Below, one piece after another: positions 22,591 through 24,167 of a stretch of 24,167 nucleotides of DNA. This stretch comes from Ruminococcus sp. (GTDB lineage: Bacteria; Bacillota_A; Clostridia; Oscillospirales; Ruminococcaceae): contig NZ_JAIKXF010000125.1 of the NCBI RefSeq assembly GCF_024684275.1, positions 1 through 24,167 on the forward strand, in the 5' to 3' direction. The notes under the pieces were generated by a model that was not told the origin of the DNA, searched no databases, and saw only the letters and a program-made list of their open reading frames with translations. Position numbers and translations under genes: made by a program. The stretch's first letter is position 1. The number at the start of each line of letters is the position of its first letter.

Positions 22591-22605
22591 TGAATACCAT
22601 CTTTA

Positions 22606-22634
22606 ATTATAGCACGGTATATACCGCCTGTCAA
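22606..22634 (-). promoter_or_regulatory. Promoter of the que operon with a palindrome in its spacer
   Basis: On the minus strand TTGACA (22629-22634), 17 bp, TATAAT (22606-22611), both boxes perfect. The spacer holds the 12-bp perfect palindrome CGGTATATACCG (22615-22626), a possible operator. Confidence 0.82.
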
Positions 22635-22644
22635 GGACTTTTTA

Positions 22645-22673
22645 TTGACAAACGGGGCGTTATGAGTTATAAT
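22645..22673 (+). promoter_or_regulatory. Promoter of pncB
   Basis: TTGACA (22645-22650), 17 bp, TATAAT (22668-22673), a perfect consensus. Its -35 box is only 10 bp from the -35 box of the divergent que promoter. Confidence 0.85.
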
Positions 22674-22771
22674 TTTACTATGGCGTTATAGGGGAAGATA
22701 TGTATAAAGAAGTTTTTCAATATACTGCTGAAAATAACCGATTTTTAATCGGACAGAAAGGAATTAATACC

Positions 22772-23971
22772 ATGAAGCTCAAACCAATAGTCGTATCTCT
22801 GCTGGATACTGACCTGTACAAATTCAACATGGATCAGGTCATCTTCCACAAGCACACAGACCTTTGCGGACAGTATTTCTTCAAGTGCCGCAATAAGGAC
22901 GTTGTTTTTACTGCCGAAATGGTGCAGGAGATCAACGAACAGATCGACCACCTCTGCTCCCTGACGTTCAAAAAGGAAGAGCTGGACTACCTGCGCTCAA
23001 TACGCTTCATCAAGGACGACTACGTTGAGTTTCTGAGACTGTGGAGACCTATCCGCGACTATGTTACCGCTGAGCTTGACGAGAACGGTCAGCTTCAGAT
23101 AGTAGTTGACGGACCGCTTTTCTCCGCTATGCAGTTCGAGATATATCTGCTGGAGATAGTCAACGAGGTTTACTTCCGCATGAAGTTTGACTACGACAGA
23201 CTCAGAAAGTCTGCTGAGGAGCGTCTTGACGCAAAGATCAAGGCTCTCAATGACGGCACATATACATTTAAATTTGCCGAGTTCGGCTGCCGCAGACGAC
23301 TTTCCAGAGAGTGGGAGGACGTTGTGGTGAAGCGTCTTTGCACTGAGACAGACAAGTGCGTGGGAACTTCAAATGTTTACCTTGCAATGAAGTACAATGT
23401 AACTCCCATAGGCACTTATGCTCACGAATTTGTGCAGATGTATCAGGGAATTGACTCCATACCCCTTGCCTATACAAATCATTATGCCATGAATGACTGG
23501 TATAACGAATATCAGGGCGATAATGGCACTGCTCTTACTGATACAGTTACTACAGACCTGTTCCTGCTTGATTTCAACCGCTCAATGGTCAATAACTATA
23601 CGGGAGTCCGCCATGACAGCGGCGATCCATATGCATGGGGAGAGAAGATGATAGCTCACTATAAGAAGTACGGCGTTGATCCTAAGTCAAAGCTTCTGCT
23701 GTTCAGTGACAGCCTTGATTTTGACCGCGCTCAGAAGCTATATGAGTATTTCTGTGACAAGACAAAGGTGTCCTTTGGCATAGGAACGTTCTGCTCCAAT
23801 GATACTGAGGAGACCGCACTGAATATCGTTATAAAGCTCCAGTATGTCAACGGACGTCCTGTTGCTAAGCTCTCCGATGACATCGGCAAGGCTATGTGCC
23901 GTGACGAGGATTATCTTGAGTATCTCAAGCGCTCTGTGGAGTTCAGGATACAGAGAGAATCGGATAAATAA
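22772..23971 (+). CDS. pncB: Nicotinate phosphoribosyltransferase
   Basis: 399 residues from the ATG at 22772, which has AAAGGA nine bases upstream and gives the usual PncB opening (MKLKPIVVSLLDTDLYKFNMDQ). An in-frame ATG at 22700 with a closely spaced GGGGAAG is possible but would add 24 residues absent from the family. The enzyme joins nicotinate and PRPP, with ATP, to nicotinate mononucleotide in the Preiss-Handler NAD salvage pathway. Family motifs include FKFAEFGCRRRLS, GTSNVYLAMKYNV, GTYAHEF with the conserved His, and VRHDSGDP. It is transcribed alone, divergent from the que operon. Confidence 0.95.
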   Translation: MKLKPIVVSLLDTDLYKFNMDQVIFHKHTDLCGQYFFKCRNKDVVFTAEMVQEINEQIDHLCSLTFKKEELDYLRSIRFIKDDYVEFLRLWRPIRDYVTAELDENGQLQIVVDGPLFSAMQFEIYLLEIVNEVYFRMKFDYDRLRKSAEERLDAKIKALNDGTYTFKFAEFGCRRRLSREWEDVVVKRLCTETDKCVGTSNVYLAMKYNVTPIGTYAHEFVQMYQGIDSIPLAYTNHYAMNDWYNEYQGDNGTALTDTVTTDLFLLDFNRSMVNNYTGVRHDSGDPYAWGEKMIAHYKKYGVDPKSKLLLFSDSLDFDRAQKLYEYFCDKTKVSFGIGTFCSNDTEETALNIVIKLQYVNGRPVAKLSDDIGKAMCRDEDYLEYLKRSVEFRIQRESDK

Positions 23972-23974
23972 GAA

Positions 23975-24001
23975 AAAAGCCGTGCTTTTTGCACGGCTTT
24001 T
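23975..24001. terminator. Terminator between pncB and the convergent HAD gene
   Basis: AAAAGCCGTGC / GCACGGCTTTT, an 11-bp stem over a T5 loop, with A- and T-runs on the two sides so that it could serve both converging genes. Confidence 0.85.
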
Positions 24002-24016
24002 CCATTTGCCTTGGGG

Positions 24017-24167
24017 TTATTTATCCAGCTCTTTCATAAGCTCTGGCAGGCTGCTGAATTGCTTCAGCTCGGGAACGGTCTGTTTTATAGTTCCGAAGCC
24101 GTAGGCAGCATGGATAAATTCAAGACCTGCTTTCATAGTGGCATCGTAGTCTCCCTGTATATCTCCC
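24017..24167 (-). CDS. HAD-family hydrolase (phosphoglycolate-phosphatase-like), C-terminal end; 5' part outside window
   Basis: The last 49 residues of a minus-strand frame, beginning GDIQGDYDATMKAGLEFIHA and ending at a TAA at 24017-24019. The GD...D motif followed by a helix and AAYGFG is the HAD motif IV / C-terminal region of Gph-like phosphatases (usually VGDxxxDxxAAxxAGxxxxxVxxGxG). Substrate unknown. The gene is cut by the window edge. Confidence 0.65.
   Translation of the reverse strand, partial: GDIQGDYDATMKAGLEFIHAAYGFGTIKQTVPELKQFSSLPELMKELDK

Overview
The window looks like a chromosomal segment of a fibre-degrading Ruminococcus (R. albus / R. flavefaciens type, Firmicutes). Two genes end in a Thr-rich linker followed by a type I-like dockerin with the GDANCD..MSDVVLIMQ pattern of rumen Ruminococcus cellulosomal enzymes. 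Lipoproteins carry Gram-positive lipoboxes, ribosome binding sites are strong AGGAGG types, and several promoters are close to TTGACA-17-TATAAT. The species call is an inference.

Layout. 2-544: 3' end of a cellulosomal protein (probable CBM22 end, Thr linker, dockerin), then a terminator and a 144-bp palindromic repeat. 760-5548 (minus): a promoter, a highly structured ~225-nt leader and three tightly packed genes, namely a membrane diguanylate cyclase, a membrane protein resembling a YesM-type sensor kinase that has lost its catalytic boxes, and an LplA-like solute-binding lipoprotein with no permease nearby. 5664-6513 (minus): a Fic toxin and VbhA-like antitoxin with its own consensus promoter. 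6649-10814 (plus): a ChvE/GguA/GguB (MmsAB-type) multiple-monosaccharide ABC importer with an internal terminator/attenuator after the binding-protein gene. 10887-14499 (plus): four adjacent genes of uncharacterised type: a two-helix membrane protein, a small soluble protein, a lipoprotein, and a 719-residue Mbeg1-like (DUF2974) alpha/beta-hydrolase carrying eleven RTX calcium-binding nonapeptides.

14525-19305: a divergent pair. A large regulator (periplasmic-binding-protein-like sensor, GAF-like region, variant GGDEF, AraC-type HTH) reads leftward. A secreted GH5 endoglucanase with an unassigned module and a dockerin reads rightward. The 5' UTR of the cellulase contains a 120-bp inverted-repeat element. 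Between the cellulase and the next operon lies a run of nine consecutive hairpins (19351-19571).

19606-22634 (minus): queD-queE-folE-queC-queF, a complete GTP-to-preQ1 set. It is read from a consensus promoter through a leader with aptamer-like folding and an intrinsic terminator, so it is a candidate preQ1-responsive attenuator. Divergent from it is pncB (nicotinate phosphoribosyltransferase). The window ends in the C-terminal part of a HAD-family phosphatase on the minus strand.

Functional theme: extracellular plant-polysaccharide breakdown (dockerin enzymes), monosaccharide uptake (ChvE/GguAB), and two sugar-sensing regulators, one apparently coupled to c-di-GMP. The least conventional parts are the cyclase/pseudokinase/binding-protein operon, the RTX hydrolase cassette in a Gram-positive background, the four-part AraC regulator, and three kinds of structured intergenic elements.
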